Positions 12,748 through 23,354 of a DNA stretch of 64,000 bases are shown piece by piece. The DNA lies in assembly GCA_002104945.1 (NCBI GenBank), contig MCFH01000065.1, forward strand, positions 62,001 to 126,000, in the 5' to 3' direction. Position 1 is the first letter of the stretch. Each line of letters opens with the position of its first letter. A program made the position numbers and the translations under genes. Source of the stretch: Piromyces finnis. Lineage: Eukaryota > Neocallimastigomycota > Neocallimastigomycetes > Neocallimastigales > Neocallimastigaceae. The notes below the pieces were generated by a model. It ran no database searches. It saw only the letters and a program-made list of their open reading frames with translations, and was not told the DNA's origin.

Positions 12748-13813
12748 ATTAATTATTAATTACTTCTATCAAATATTATTTATTTTTAATAAACTTTTTT
12801 TTATATAATTTTTGAAATATTAATTTATCCTTTTTTGTGTTAATTAGTAAATTTCAAATTCTAGACCTTTTCTTTGTTTTTTATATTTTAATCTTAAATA
12901 TTATTATTGTTAATTAGGGTTACTATTTGTTGTTGTTGATGATAAAAATAATTTCAATATTGGACACATTAAATATAATAAAAAGTAAATTTTTATGGAA
13001 TATTTATATATTGATTAAACAAAATTTAATAATTACATATAACTTTATTAAAATTTTTACATCTTTTCAATGAGGCTAATCTTAATATATTAATCTATCT
13101 TTTTATCGAAATTTATTTTAATTACTTTATTGTCGAATACACAAATATATTCATTCAATATTATTATAATATATTTAAATTTTAATACTTCTTTATACAT
13201 GTTTTAGATATTTATCTAATATATTAATCAATTTTTTTTCTAGTACATTTTATACTAATACATAAAATATATTTGAGAAAATTTTAATAATACACAATTA
13301 AATTTATAATAAATTATTATTGCATCAGTAATAATGAATCAATTATAACCATATAGTTCAATAAATATAAACTTTTTGTCATATTAATTTTATTATTATT
13401 ATTATTATTATTATTTTTTGAATGTTGGTAAAAAATTAAAATATTATTTATTTATTTATTTATAGTATTAAATGTATCTTTATGTTTTAATTTATTATCG
13501 AGTTTTATTTTCATTTTTTTACAAACCAGATTTTTTTTTAAAAATTATATTAATTTATATATCCTAACCCTATTACTTAACATTAAAAGATCAAAAGGAT
13601 TAGTACAATAATTTTTTTAGCATTTAAGTATGTAAATTATTTAATTTCTAATGTTTAATTAAAATAAATAATAAAATTAAAACATAATTAATAATAGAAA
13701 TGTAATATTTTATTATATATATATATTTATATAATATTTAGCATTAAAATATATGTATGTTTGTATTTCATTATTAATATTAAAATCCTTAATTTTATCG
13801 ATCCATTTATTAT
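12748..13813. other. AT-rich sequence, no gene seen
   Basis: A/T-only sequence with an (ATT)n run near 13388-13415. No ORF, RNA gene or repeat family was recognised. Confidence 0.55.
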
Positions 13814-14092
13814 TGTGAACATTTATGGACACATAATTTTATTTATTTATATCATATATTTATAAACACACGTGACTAACTTATAAAAAACATAAACATG
13901 AAACATGTATTTAAAGTGTTGTAAACGTAATGTCTACGTGTTGTAGAGATAGTTATTTTTTATTTATTTTATTTTATTTTCTATGGTTACATGACCTTAC
14001 ATCTCATTATATAACTGTAATATTTACAATGTAATTTTTTCTCTTTGTTAACCTTATTAATAAAATTATTTATTAATTAAATTTATTTCACA
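13814..14092 (+). repeat. 5' LTR of copia element
   Basis: 279 bp, TGTGAACA...TTTCACA. It differs from the 3' LTR at 16388-16667 by a handful of bases, so the insertion is older than the chromovirus at 4043. Confidence 0.93.
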
Positions 14093-14109
14093 GATTAAGA
14101 GTCTCAAAC
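14093..14109 (+). promoter_or_regulatory. Half-tRNA primer-binding site, tRNA-Lys(CUU)-like
   Basis: The sequence directly after the LTR, GATTAAGAGTCTCAAAC, is the reverse complement of a tRNA anticodon arm containing the loop CTCTTAA. That loop carries anticodon CUU (Lys). It does not match a tRNA 3' end. Copia and Ty5 elements are known to prime from tRNA halves cut in the anticodon region. The copia remnant at 16930 shares the core. Confidence 0.6.
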
Positions 14110-14178
14110 TCTAATCAATAATAAAAATTTCTTAAGAAAAATTTAAAGCAAAATTTTTTGTGTGTTTAAAATTTTAGT

Positions 14179-14281
14179 ATGTCCCAGCAATTAATTTTAG
14201 CCAATGATCAACGTCTTCATGGAAAATCCAACTTTGATACTTGGAGTCTTTTAATCAAGTCAGCTGCTTCTAGACAGGGTC
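14179..14281 (+). pseudogene. Copia Gag, first 34 codons only
   Basis: Starting at ATG 14179 the frame reads MSQQLILANDQRLHGKSN and then FDTWSLLIKSAASRQG. The G-x-SNFDxW block is typical of copia Gag N-termini. The reading is cut at 14282 by the Ty3 LTR. Nothing further of this Gag is present before the copia RNase H at 15959. Confidence 0.8.
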
Positions 14282-15004
14282 TGTAAAGATATAAAGTATA
14301 TCTTTAAATTATTTAATAATTAATTAATAATTATTGAATAATAATTTTGATATTTTAATAAAAAATTGTTTATAAAATTTATTATATAAATTTTATGGAA
14401 TAATTAAATAAAGATTAATTTTAAAATATCAAAGTTACAAATGAAATTTGGATAAATATTTAAATTAATGGATAATTAAATTTAAATATTTTAAATATTC
14501 AAATTAAATCTTAAAAAGTTTTTATTTAATTAAAATTAGTTTAATAACTTTAGCGTAGTTTGAAATTAACATTTTTAATTATAAATATATAATAAATAGT
14601 ATTATTAGTATTTAATAAATATATAGGTAATACATGGACTGTATTCAATTTGCAGTTTACTCAAATTGAATCAAAAGTGTATTTAATTAGTTTTAGTTTA
14701 GTTTTATTATTTTATTATTTAATTAAATTAGTATTAAATTAGTTTTGTTTATTTTATATTGAATATATGTATAATTAAATAGAATAATATATTAAAATAT
14801 AATTTACAAAAAATATAAATACATGTAAAATTTCTTTATTAAAACGATGTAATTGTTATTGACTATTATTTAGTTAATAACTAAATAAAATTAATAAAAG
14901 AGAGATTTTAAATAGATTTTGTTTTTCTTGTTTCTTTTTATTTATTTCGTGTTTTGTGTTTTATTGTAAAATTTTATAATCTGTTTTTTTTATAAACTTT
15001 TACA
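14282..15004 (+). repeat. Ty3-type LTR (second family)
   Basis: 723 bp, starting TGTAAAGATATAAAG and ending TTTTACA. The first bases form a small hairpin, AAAGATATA against TATATCTTT. The LTR is followed by primer site and leader, so it is a 5' LTR. Related pieces are at 1040-1661, 18549-18813 and 23184-23275. No matching 3' LTR exists inside the copia element. Confidence 0.85.
14814..14861 (+). promoter_or_regulatory. LTR promoter: TATA box and inferred RNA start
   Basis: TATAAATA at 14814-14821 lies 35 nt before GTAATTGTTATTG (14849-14861). That segment is the exact reverse complement of the end of the LTR plus the primer site (CA + ATAACAATTAC, 15003-15015). The same design occurs in the 4043-10557 element. 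The start site is inferred. Confidence 0.55.
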
Positions 15005-15015
15005 ATAACAATTAC
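15005..15015 (+). promoter_or_regulatory. Self-complementary primer-binding site
   Basis: ATAACAATTAC follows the LTR directly. With the terminal CA of the LTR it gives 13 bases complementary to 14849-14861 in the same LTR. A tRNA 3' end would give TGG at the start, which is absent. Confidence 0.7.
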
Positions 15016-15341
15016 CTTTGTTCTAATAAAACACGTTATAAAATTTTTTAATAAAACATATTTAATAAATTTTTTTTAACTACCGCGTCTAAAGGAATAT
15101 CTACCGCGTTTTCAGGAATATCTACCGTATATATAGGAAAATCTACCGCGTTTTGGAGTTTTATCATACTTTCTGAGGATTTGTTAATCTAGTGCCTGTT
15201 ACTCAAAGGTCTTCCATATATTATATTTAATTTTGTTATAATATTTTTAAGAGCTTGTCTAACACCGTTTGACAGGATAGAGTTACGACGACATCTTAAC
15301 TTAAATATTATAAAAAATTAAATACTTATAACATAATCATA

Positions 15342-15980
15342 TTGGAAGAAATAAATCATCTCTTAGATAATTTACATTTAAACGAAAACATGGAACGCCA
15401 AGGAGCGTCCTTGAGGATAGTCAATGATCCTCCAGTTTTCTCGGGCCGCAGACAAGAACTAGATGGGTTCTTGACTAGGGTTGAGCTAGCTATTGAAGCC
15501 AACCCTGATAGATTTGTTAGTGATGAAGCGAGAGTTCGCTTCTTGATATCCTACTTTGTTAATAGGCCTCTAAAATGGGCTGCTCGTTTAAGACAAAATA
15601 ACGACGCCGTTCTAAGGAACTATGATCAGTTTATTGCTTCCCTTCGTACCAATTTCGGAGATCCGAATAATGATACGATTGTTGCAAATGGAAGACTATG
15701 CAACATTAAACAAAGAAAATTTGGCAAGGTGTTAGAATACATCAACGAATTCCAACGCGTTAGCCAAAATTTGAATTTCAACGAAGCAGCTAAAATATAC
15801 ATGTTCACAAAAGGATTACATCCGAAAATGCGTGAACATTTAGCTGTAGTTAATTCAACCCCTTCTCAGTTAGAGCGTCTTTATTCCGATGTCCTTAGTA
15901 TTGAAAATCTTACTAAGAGAAATGATATCAGTGAATACTATATGACGCAGAAGACTTTAAATCTACCTCTGGAGGGATAA
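15342..15980 (+). pseudogene. Ty3-type Gag, truncated (212 aa)
   Basis: The frame from ATG 15342 encodes a retrotransposon Gag. PPVFSGRRQELDGFLTRVEL aligns in style with the [15 protein letters not shown] block of the intact chromovirus, followed by a W-A-A-x-L-R core, a YINEFQRVSQ block and a final LERLYSDVLSIEN region. The zinc knuckle and all of Pol are missing. From about 15950 the DNA is copia sequence read in the wrong frame, so the last roughly ten codons before the stop at 15978 are not Gag. Gag is otherwise undamaged. Confidence 0.85.
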
Positions 15981-16375
15981 TCTTAATGGGAAACAGCCCA
16001 ATATGCTGGTTGTCAAAAAAACAAACATGTGTGGCTACGTCTACCGCTGAGGCTGAGTACATCAGTACGTCAATGAATACGAAGAAAATCCTATGGATCA
16101 AAAATATGGTAGATGAAATTTTTAATTACAACAAAAATATAACTTTATTCACCGACAACAAGGCAAGCAAGAAAATAATAGAAAACGGTGAAATAAACAC
16201 AAAGTTAAAACACATAAATATACACTACCATTTCATTATAGACAACATAGAAAAGAACAATATAAAAATAGAATATTTAAACACTAAAGAAATGCTAGCT
16301 GACCCTTTAACTAAAGATCTACCTGGTCCAAGAATATTTGAATATACAAATAAGATATTCTTAAAGAAAATCTAA
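15959..16375 (+). pseudogene. Copia RNase H, C-terminal end
   Basis: Read in the frame of AAA at 15959, the sequence begins KSTSGGIILMGNSPICWLSK and continues with the copia RNase H blocks TSTAEAEYIS and LFTDNKA. It ends with the HINIHYHFI and ADPLTKDLP blocks near the C-terminus. Integrase, reverse transcriptase and the first part of RNase H are absent. The frame runs intact to the stop before the polypurine tract. Confidence 0.9.
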
Positions 16376-16377
16376 TT

Positions 16378-16387
16378 TGAGGGGGAG
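16378..16387 (+). promoter_or_regulatory. Polypurine tract of copia element
   Basis: TGAGGGGGAG stands directly before the TG of the 3' LTR. It is the expected plus-strand primer site. Confidence 0.85.
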
Positions 16388-16667
16388 TGTGAACATTTAT
16401 GGACACATAATTTTATTTATTTATATCATATATTTATAAACACATGATGACTAACTTATAAAAAACATAAACATGAAACATGTGTTAAAAGTGTTGTAAA
16501 CGTAATGTCCACGTGTTGTAGAGATAGTTATTTTTTATTTATTTTATTTTATTTTCTATGATCACATGACCTTACATCTCATTATATAACTGTAATATTT
16601 ACAATGTAATTTTTTCTCTTTGTTAACCTTATTAATAAAATTATTTATTAATTAAATTTATTTCACA
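16388..16667 (+). repeat. 3' LTR of copia element
   Basis: 280 bp, TGTGAACA...TTTCACA, partner of 13814-14092. It is followed by the target duplication ATTAT. Confidence 0.93.
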
Positions 16668-16929
16668 ATTATAATGATAAAACTATTATATACTAAAAAT
16701 TTTTTTTTAAAAAAAAAGAAATGATGAAATATTTTATAATATCAAATTATCAATTAAACGTATAATAATATAATAGATTAATTACATTTAACATAAATTC
16801 TTATATGATTATTTTTATATTTTTTTTAAATAATAATATATTTATTTATAATATTTATAGAATTTATATTTTTCAAAAGGTTTGAATAATTAAATAATAA
16901 TAAATATATTATAAATATTTAAATTCTAA
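16668..16929. other. AT-rich sequence, no gene seen
   Basis: Short A/T-only stretch after the copia element. It may contain the decayed 5' LTR of the copia remnant that follows, but I could not align it. Confidence 0.4.
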
Positions 16930-16959
16930 CAGATTAAGAGTCTCAACTGGCTCACAAAG

Positions 16960-18129
16960 TGTAAAGATATCAAACGCCTCTGTTTGATATCTTTAATGTA
17001 ACTTAAGCCACAAGTATTATTGTTTAAGTTACACAAATTATATTCAGAAAAATAAAATGAGACATAATTTATTTTTAATGTTTAACAAGTAAATTAAAAT
17101 TCTCAATTTAAATCCCTAGTTTTAGTATTGTTTTTTTTATAGAAATAGATAAATAATAAATGATTAATATATCAATAATACATGGGCACATATTCAAATT
17201 AAATGGTACTTAATTTGAATTGCCAATTGTATTTTACTAAAAATAGTTATAGTTTAAATATTTATTAATAATTAAGATTTTAGTGTAGATTTTAAATAAT
17301 AATATATAAGAAATAAATAGTTATAATATAATATAAATGTATTTAGGAAATGTAATGTTGAACACTGAAAGAATAGATTAGGATATCTATTCTATTACAA
17401 TAACACTAAATTTAAAATAAAAATAAAAAATTGTTTTATTAAAAATATCTTTTATTATAATAGAATTTTAATAATAACAATTACATCGATAAAATGATGA
17501 AAAATATCTTCTATTTATATTTTTCCTAAATACATTTATATTATATTATAACTATTTATTTCTTATATATTATTATTTAAAATCTACACTAAAATCTTAA
17601 TTATTAATAAATATTTAAACTATAACTATTTTTAGTAAAATACAATTGGCAATTCAAATTAAGTACCATTTAATTTGAATATGTGCCCATGTATTATTGA
17701 TATATTAATCATTTATTATTTATCTATTTCTATAAAAAAACAATACTAAAACTAGGGATTTAAATTGAGAATATTAATTTACTTGTTAAACATTAAAAAT
17801 AAATTAATAATTTATTTTGTTTTAAACTTTAATTATTAATAAATAAATTTTGTCTCATTTTCTTTTTCTGAATATAATTTGTGTAACTTAAACAATAATA
17901 CTTGTGGCTTAAGTTACATTAAAGATATCAAACAGAGGCGTTTGATATCTTTACAGGAAAAATATAAATAGAAGATATTTTTCATCATTTTGATCGATGT
18001 AATTGTTATTAATAAAATTTCTATTATAATAAAAGATATTTTTATAAAAAACAATTTTTTTTCTTATTTCAAATTTTAGTGTTATTGTAATAGAATAGAT
18101 AATCTATTCTTCCAGTGTCCAACATTACA
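16960..18129 (+). repeat. Solo LTR (third Ty3-type family), split by another LTR
   Basis: The outer LTR is 16960-17350 plus 17956-18129. It starts TGTAAAGATATCAAACGCC and ends ACATTACA. It is flanked by the 5-bp duplication CAAAG (16955-16959 and 18130-18134). A second copy of the same LTR sits inside it in reverse orientation. Its first bases form a strong hairpin: AAAGATATCAAAC, a 6-base loop, GTTTGATATCTTT. Confidence 0.92.
17351..17955 (-). repeat. Solo LTR nested in the 16960-18129 LTR
   Basis: A 605-bp reverse-complement copy of the same LTR family is flanked by the duplication GGAAA (17346-17350 and 17956-17960). One family therefore inserted into its own solo LTR and was again reduced to one LTR. 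Confidence 0.92.
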
Positions 18130-18548
18130 CAAAGAAACATTATAAAATATAAAATAAAATGCCTGAATTCATATTAAGTGAAAAAGATAAATTACAAGGC
18201 AGTTCCAACTTTGATATATGGTACTGCACAATTGAAGGCTACTTAAAGGCCAAACAGCTTGGTGGTTACATTAAGAGTAACTACAAAACATTCAATGAAC
18301 CAAGCAAATTTGAACCAAATGAATGAGATTATGGAGTTATTTAAATTACTCGAAAACTCATGCATGAATAAATCGAACATGGAAAAAAAAACTATCATGT
18401 ATAACCCTCTACCAAATATCCTCAAGGATAAAATATTAATGAGTTTTCAATACACTCCAGAAACATTATGAAATTATAAAAGATAGATACACTGTTACCA
18501 AATGGAATACAATAATAACCAAACCCATAACCAAAGGAATAACACTTT

Positions 18549-18813
18549 TAATTCTAATTTAGTTAGATTAGTTTTGTTTATTTTATATTAAATATATGTT
18601 TATTTAAATAGCATAATATATTAGAATATACTTATGAAAAAATATAAATACATGTAATTTTTATTTGTTAAATCAATGTAATTGTTATTTTAAATTTTGA
18701 TAATTAATAAAAGTAAAAAGTTGTGATAAAAAATATTCTTTTATTTTTTTTGTTTTCGTGTTTAGTTGTTTTATTGTTAAATATATAATCTGTTATAAGA
18801 TTAATATTTTACA
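18549..18813 (+). repeat. 3' part of a second-family Ty3 LTR
   Basis: This matches the last third of the 14282-15004 LTR and the remnant at 1040-1661: the TATAAATA block, the 'gtaattgttatt' RNA-start motif, the long T-rich 'gtgtttagttg' stretch, and an end ATTTTACA. The 5' part is lost. Confidence 0.7.
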
Positions 18814-19160
18814 AACTATAACTATTTTAGTAAAACTAAATAGGCAATTCAAATTAAATACTACTTGTTTTGAATATATGCCCATGTATTATTTATATAT
18901 TAATCATTTATTATTTATATACTATTTATCTATTTCTATCAAAAACAATACTAAAACTAATAAATTAAATTGAGAAATTTAATTTATATATAGAATATCA
19001 AAAATAAATTATTAATTTATTTATTTTAAACTTTAATTATTAATAAATAAATTATGTCTCATTTTCTTTTTCTGTAATATAATTTGTGTAACTTAAACAA
19101 TAATATTTGTGATTTAAGTTATATTAAAGATATCAAGCTGAGGCGTTTGATATCTTTACA
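18814..19160 (-). repeat. Truncated third-family LTR, inverted
   Basis: This is a reverse-complement copy of the 5' half of the 20181-20787 LTR, ending in the characteristic hairpin and TTTACA at 19160. It is more diverged than the other copies. Directly after it comes Ty3 protease-like sequence. Confidence 0.78.
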
Positions 19161-22100
19161 TTGGGAAAGGACTGAGAAATGCATGATCAGATGCAAAAAT
19201 CACTACGAAGTAATTCAACTTTATGGATTACAAGTCCTTGGTGTTGGTGTTGATGCTATTCTTGATTTGTCGTGGGTAAAGAAGCATAATCAAAATGCTT
19301 TCTACGATTCTAAGAAAATTGCTTTTAGTTCTTGTTATTGTGCAAGAAACTGTAACAAAGGAAAAAGTAAAAAAAAACCAAGAAAGAAGTCAAAGAATGA
19401 TCAGTTAGATCATGATGTTCTTGACCGAAGCTTAACCAAGAAGCCGAAAGTAGATCCCTCCGTCCCAAACCATGAAGAAAAAGAATAGTGATGATGAATA
19501 TATTAGTTTTAACAAAAAAGTTAAATGTATTGTAAAATTAATGAAACATGTAATAATTATTACGAATCATGTAGTGATAACAATAATAATGGAAAAGATA
19601 TTAATAAAGATAAATTGGTCGCCGTACCAACTTAATATTTAGAATTTAGTGAAGTGTTTAATGAAAAAAATTGTGAAGTGTTACCTCCTCATAGACCTTA
19701 TGATTGTGAAATCAAGCTTAAGGATGATTCGACTTTATTTTATGGACCTTTGTATCCATTAACTGAAGTTGAAAGAGAGGAACTTAAAAAATATATAGAT
19801 GATAATCTAAATAAAGGTTTTATTAGGAAATCATCGTCTCCTGCTGATGTCCCAATTTTGTTTGTTAAAAAGAAGGATGGCTCCCTAAGACTTTGTATCG
19901 ATTATAGGAAGTTGAATGACATTACAATTCGTAATTTCAATCTTTTACCTTTAATTAGTTACCTTCTGGATAGAGAGAAAAATGCTAAGATTTTTACCAA
20001 ATTAGACCTTAAATCCGCTTATAATCTTGTTCGTATTAAAGAAGGTGATGAATACAAAGCGGCTTTTCGTACTAGATATGGTCATTTTGAATATCTGATT
20101 ATTCCTTTGGATTATAGAATGCATCTGCAACTTTTCAACACTTCATTAACGATGCTCTTAGTGATTATTTAGATGATTTTTGTAAAGATATCAAACGCCT
20201 CTGTTTGATATCTTTAATGTAACTTAAGCCACAAGTATTATTGTTTAAGTTACACAAATTATATTCAGAAAAAGAAAATGAGACAAAATTTATTTATTAA
20301 TAATTAAAGTTTAAAACAAAATAAATTATTAATTTATTTTTAATGTTTAACAAGTAAATTAATATTCTCAATTTAAATCCCTAGTTTTAGTATTGTTTTT
20401 TTTATAGAAATAGATAAATAATAAATGATTAATATATCAATAATACATGGGCACATATTCAAATTAAATGGTACTTAATTTGAATTGCCAATTGTATTTT
20501 ACTAAAAATAGTTATAGTTTAAATATTTATTAATAATTAAGATTTTAGTGTAGATTTTAAATAATAATATATAAGAAATAAATAGTTATAATATAATATA
20601 AATGTATTTAGGAAAAATATAAATAGAAGATATTTTTCATCATTTTATCGATGTAATTGTTATTATTAAAATTCTATTATAATAAAAGATATTTTATAAA
20701 ACAATTTTTTATTTTATTTTTCAAATTTTTGTGTTATTGTAATAGGTTAGATATCCTAATCTATTCGGTTTAGTGTCTGACTTTACAATTTTGTTATCTC
20801 ATAAATTGATGATATTCTTATTTATTCTAATAATATCGAAGAACATCATGAGTATGTTAAAAAGATACTTAAGAAACTACTTGAAAATAATCTTTACGTT
20901 AAATTAGAAAAATGTGAGTTTGATGTTTCAGGAACCACTTTCCTTGGTTATGTATTATCCAAAGATGGTCTAAAAATGGATAGAGATAAAGTTAAAGCTA
21001 TCCTCGACTGGCCTGTTTCTACAAATATTAAAGAAGTCCAATATTTTATTGGATTATGCAATTATTATAGAATTTTTATTAAAGATCAGCTCCTATCTTA
21101 ATGAACCCTGATAGCAACAAACCTTTTATTGTAGAGACTGACGCTAGTAACTTTGCAGTCGGTGCAATTCTTTCACAAGAGTTTGAAGGGCAATTGCACC
21201 CTATTGCTTTTATTTCATCTAGTTTAACCAAGTCTCAAAGAAACTATCAAATTTATGATAAAGAGTTGCTTGCTATCAAAGTGGCTCTTGAAGAATGGAG
21301 GCACTATCTGGAAGGTGCAAAGCATCAGTTCATCATTTATACTGATCATAAGAATTTAACTTTTCCAAGAAAGCCTGAAATGCTCTCACAAAGACAGATA
21401 AGATGGTATGAATTCTTATCTAGATTTGATTTTAAGTTAATATATAGGGCTGGAAAAAAGTTTGGCAAACCTGATTTGTTATCCAGTCGTAATGATCACA
21501 TTTGTAATGATAGTAATAATAATAGAGTTAATGAAAATATCGAATGTAGTAATTTTAGTTGTAATTTTATTTCATGTAATGTAATTAATTCTTTTAATAA
21601 AGATGATTATTTAATTAATTCTATTTTATGTTCTTTAAAAAATGATGATTTATATAATAAAGTTTGTGTATTTTTAAGTGATAATAATTCTTCGTCCTAT
21701 CCGATTAGGAATATTAATAAAGTTAAAGTTGATAAAGAAGGATTTTTACTTAACGATAATTTAATTTATGTTCCTTCTTCATTAAGAACTAAAGTTTTAG
21801 AATTACATCATGATTCTATTTCTGTTGGTCACTTTGGTGTTAATAAAACTATTGAATTAATTAGTAGAAATTTTTGGTGGCCAAAGTTTAGTTATAATGT
21901 TAAAAAGTTTATAAAGTCTTGTGAAACTTATTGTAAAGCTAAAGTTCCAAGACATAAACCATATGGTTTGCTTTCTCCTCTTTCCACTCCCAATAAGGCT
22001 TGGTCAGAATTGTCAATGGATATTATTGTCGAGCTTCCAAAATCCAAAGACATGATCACCATTATGGTTGTAGTTGATAGGTTAACAAAAATGGCGCATT

Positions 22101-23074
22101 TTATTCCTTTAAGATGTTTGCCTACTACTTCTATAGCAGCTGATGTTTTTGTTAACAATATCTTTAGATTACATGTTTTTCCTGATTCCATCATTTCTGA
22201 TCGAGGTACTCAATTTACTTCTGATTTTTGGAATCGTTTATGTAATTTGTTAAATATAAAACTTGCTTTCTCTACTGCAAACCATCCTGAAACTGATGGT
22301 CAAACGGAGAGGATGAACGGGATATTGGAACAATATCTCCGTTGTTTTATTAATGAAAAACAGAATAACTGGGTTGATTTGTTACCTTTTGCTGAATTTG
22401 CTTATAACAATACTTTACAGCAATCAATCAACCAATCTCCGTTTTTCGCTAATTATGGGTTCAATCCAAAATTTAATCCTGAAATTCCTTCAGCGAATAG
22501 ACCAAATAGAGCTGAGCAAAGAATTTTAGATATTAATGAAAACATTAAATTTTTAAAAGAAAATCTTGATCAAGCAAAAGAAACCTACAAAAAGTATGCT
22601 GATCAAAAGATAATGGAATCCCCAAATTTCGAAGTTGGTAAAAAAGTTTGGTTATTAAAAGGTATTAATCCTTCAAACAAAAATGTTAAAAGGAAACTTG
22701 CTGATCCAATGCTTGGACTTTTTGAAATAATCAAGAAGGTAAGTCCTTTAGCATTTGTATTAAAGTTACCAAACAATTTACGTTGCCACCCTGTTTTTCA
22801 TGTTTCGTTATTAGAACCTTATAACGAAAATGAATTTAAAAATAGATCAGTAATAAATAAAAGAAAAAATATTAAGTTAACTACTGATACTATTGGTAGG
22901 ATTTCTGATAAGATTATTTAAGGAAGAAATTATCATGGAAAGAAATCTTTCTTGATGACTTGGAAAAATCTTGATGAAAATACTTGGATCCCTGAAGATC
23001 AAATTACAGATGTACAATTAATCCAAGAATTTTATATAAAAAATAAAAAGTCTAGAAAAGAAAGTCAAGATTAA
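19161..23074 (+). pseudogene. Degenerate Ty3 pol with chromodomain
   Basis: Remains of the pol of a second chromovirus, in order. A protease tail with a LxWVKKHN block is at about 19240-19330. Reverse transcriptase runs from 19654 ([14 protein letters not shown] block) to 20180, where a solo LTR interrupts it, and resumes at 20793 after a frameshift with an IDDILIYS box. RNase H and integrase form a 606-codon frame at 21101-22921 with an HHCC finger, SDRGTQF and DGQTERMNG blocks and a GPY-like region. A single in-frame TAA (22919-22921) then precedes an otherwise readable chromodomain that runs to 23074. A further frameshift lies before 21101. Gag is missing here. The 14282-15950 segment (LTR, leader, gag) could be the same family. 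Confidence 0.88.
20181..20787 (+). repeat. Solo LTR inserted in Ty3 reverse transcriptase
   Basis: 607 bp, TGTAAAGATATC...GACTTTACA, flanked by the duplication ATTTT (20176-20180 and 20788-20792). It interrupts the reverse transcriptase frame just before the YxDD box. Its TATAAATA lies 35 nt before GTAATTGTTAT, the same spacing as in the second family. This is the cleanest copy of the family in the window. Confidence 0.94.
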
Positions 23075-23183
23075 GTGTATACAAGGAATAACAATGGTAT
23101 GATCAGATATAGATATCAACCATTTGTAATTGATATTCCTTCAAAGAAATAATCTCGCAGGAGCTCGACTTAAAGGGCGAGAT

Positions 23184-23275
23184 TGTAAAGATATAAAATA
23201 TATCTTTAAATTAATTAATAATTAATTAATAATTATTGAATAATAATTTTGATATTTTAATGAAATTTGGATAAA
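23184..23275 (+). repeat. Truncated 3' LTR of the degenerate Ty3 element
   Basis: The start TGTAAAGATATAAAATATATC matches the 14282 LTR. The copy jumps over about 110 bases of that LTR and stops after 'gaaatttggataaatatt'. A purine-rich stretch (AAAGGGCGAGA) lies just before it and is the likely polypurine tract. Confidence 0.7.
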
Positions 23276-23354
23276 TATTATACTAATACAAAATATAATA
23301 ATAAATATAATAAAAACTGTCATATATATATTAGAATAATCCTTTTTTTGATAG

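Larger units (their letters stand above)
13814..16667 (+). mobile_element. Copia-type LTR element with a Ty3 5' end inside
   Basis: Two copia LTRs (13814-14092 and 16388-16667) are flanked by the same 5-bp duplication ATTAT (13809-13813 and 16668-16672). The first LTR is followed by a half-tRNA-type primer site and the first codons of a copia Gag. The second is preceded by the end of a copia RNase H and a polypurine tract. In between, from 14282 to about 15950, lies the 5' LTR, leader and most of the gag of a different Ty3-type family. Its pol and 3' LTR are absent, as is the middle of copia. The unit cannot be autonomous. Confidence 0.9.
16930..18548 (+). pseudogene. Remnant of a second copia element (primer site and gag start)
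   Basis: At 16930 the sequence CAGATTAAGAGTCTCAACT repeats the copia primer site seen at 14091. It is cut at 16960 by a solo LTR and resumes at 18130. An ATG at 18159 then opens a copia Gag with the block LQGSSNFDIWYCTIEGYLKA, which decays through frameshifts and stops (70 codons stay open in another frame, 18259-18471). The remnant ends near 18548 at a fragment of a Ty3 LTR. LTRs and pol are not found. Confidence 0.75.
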
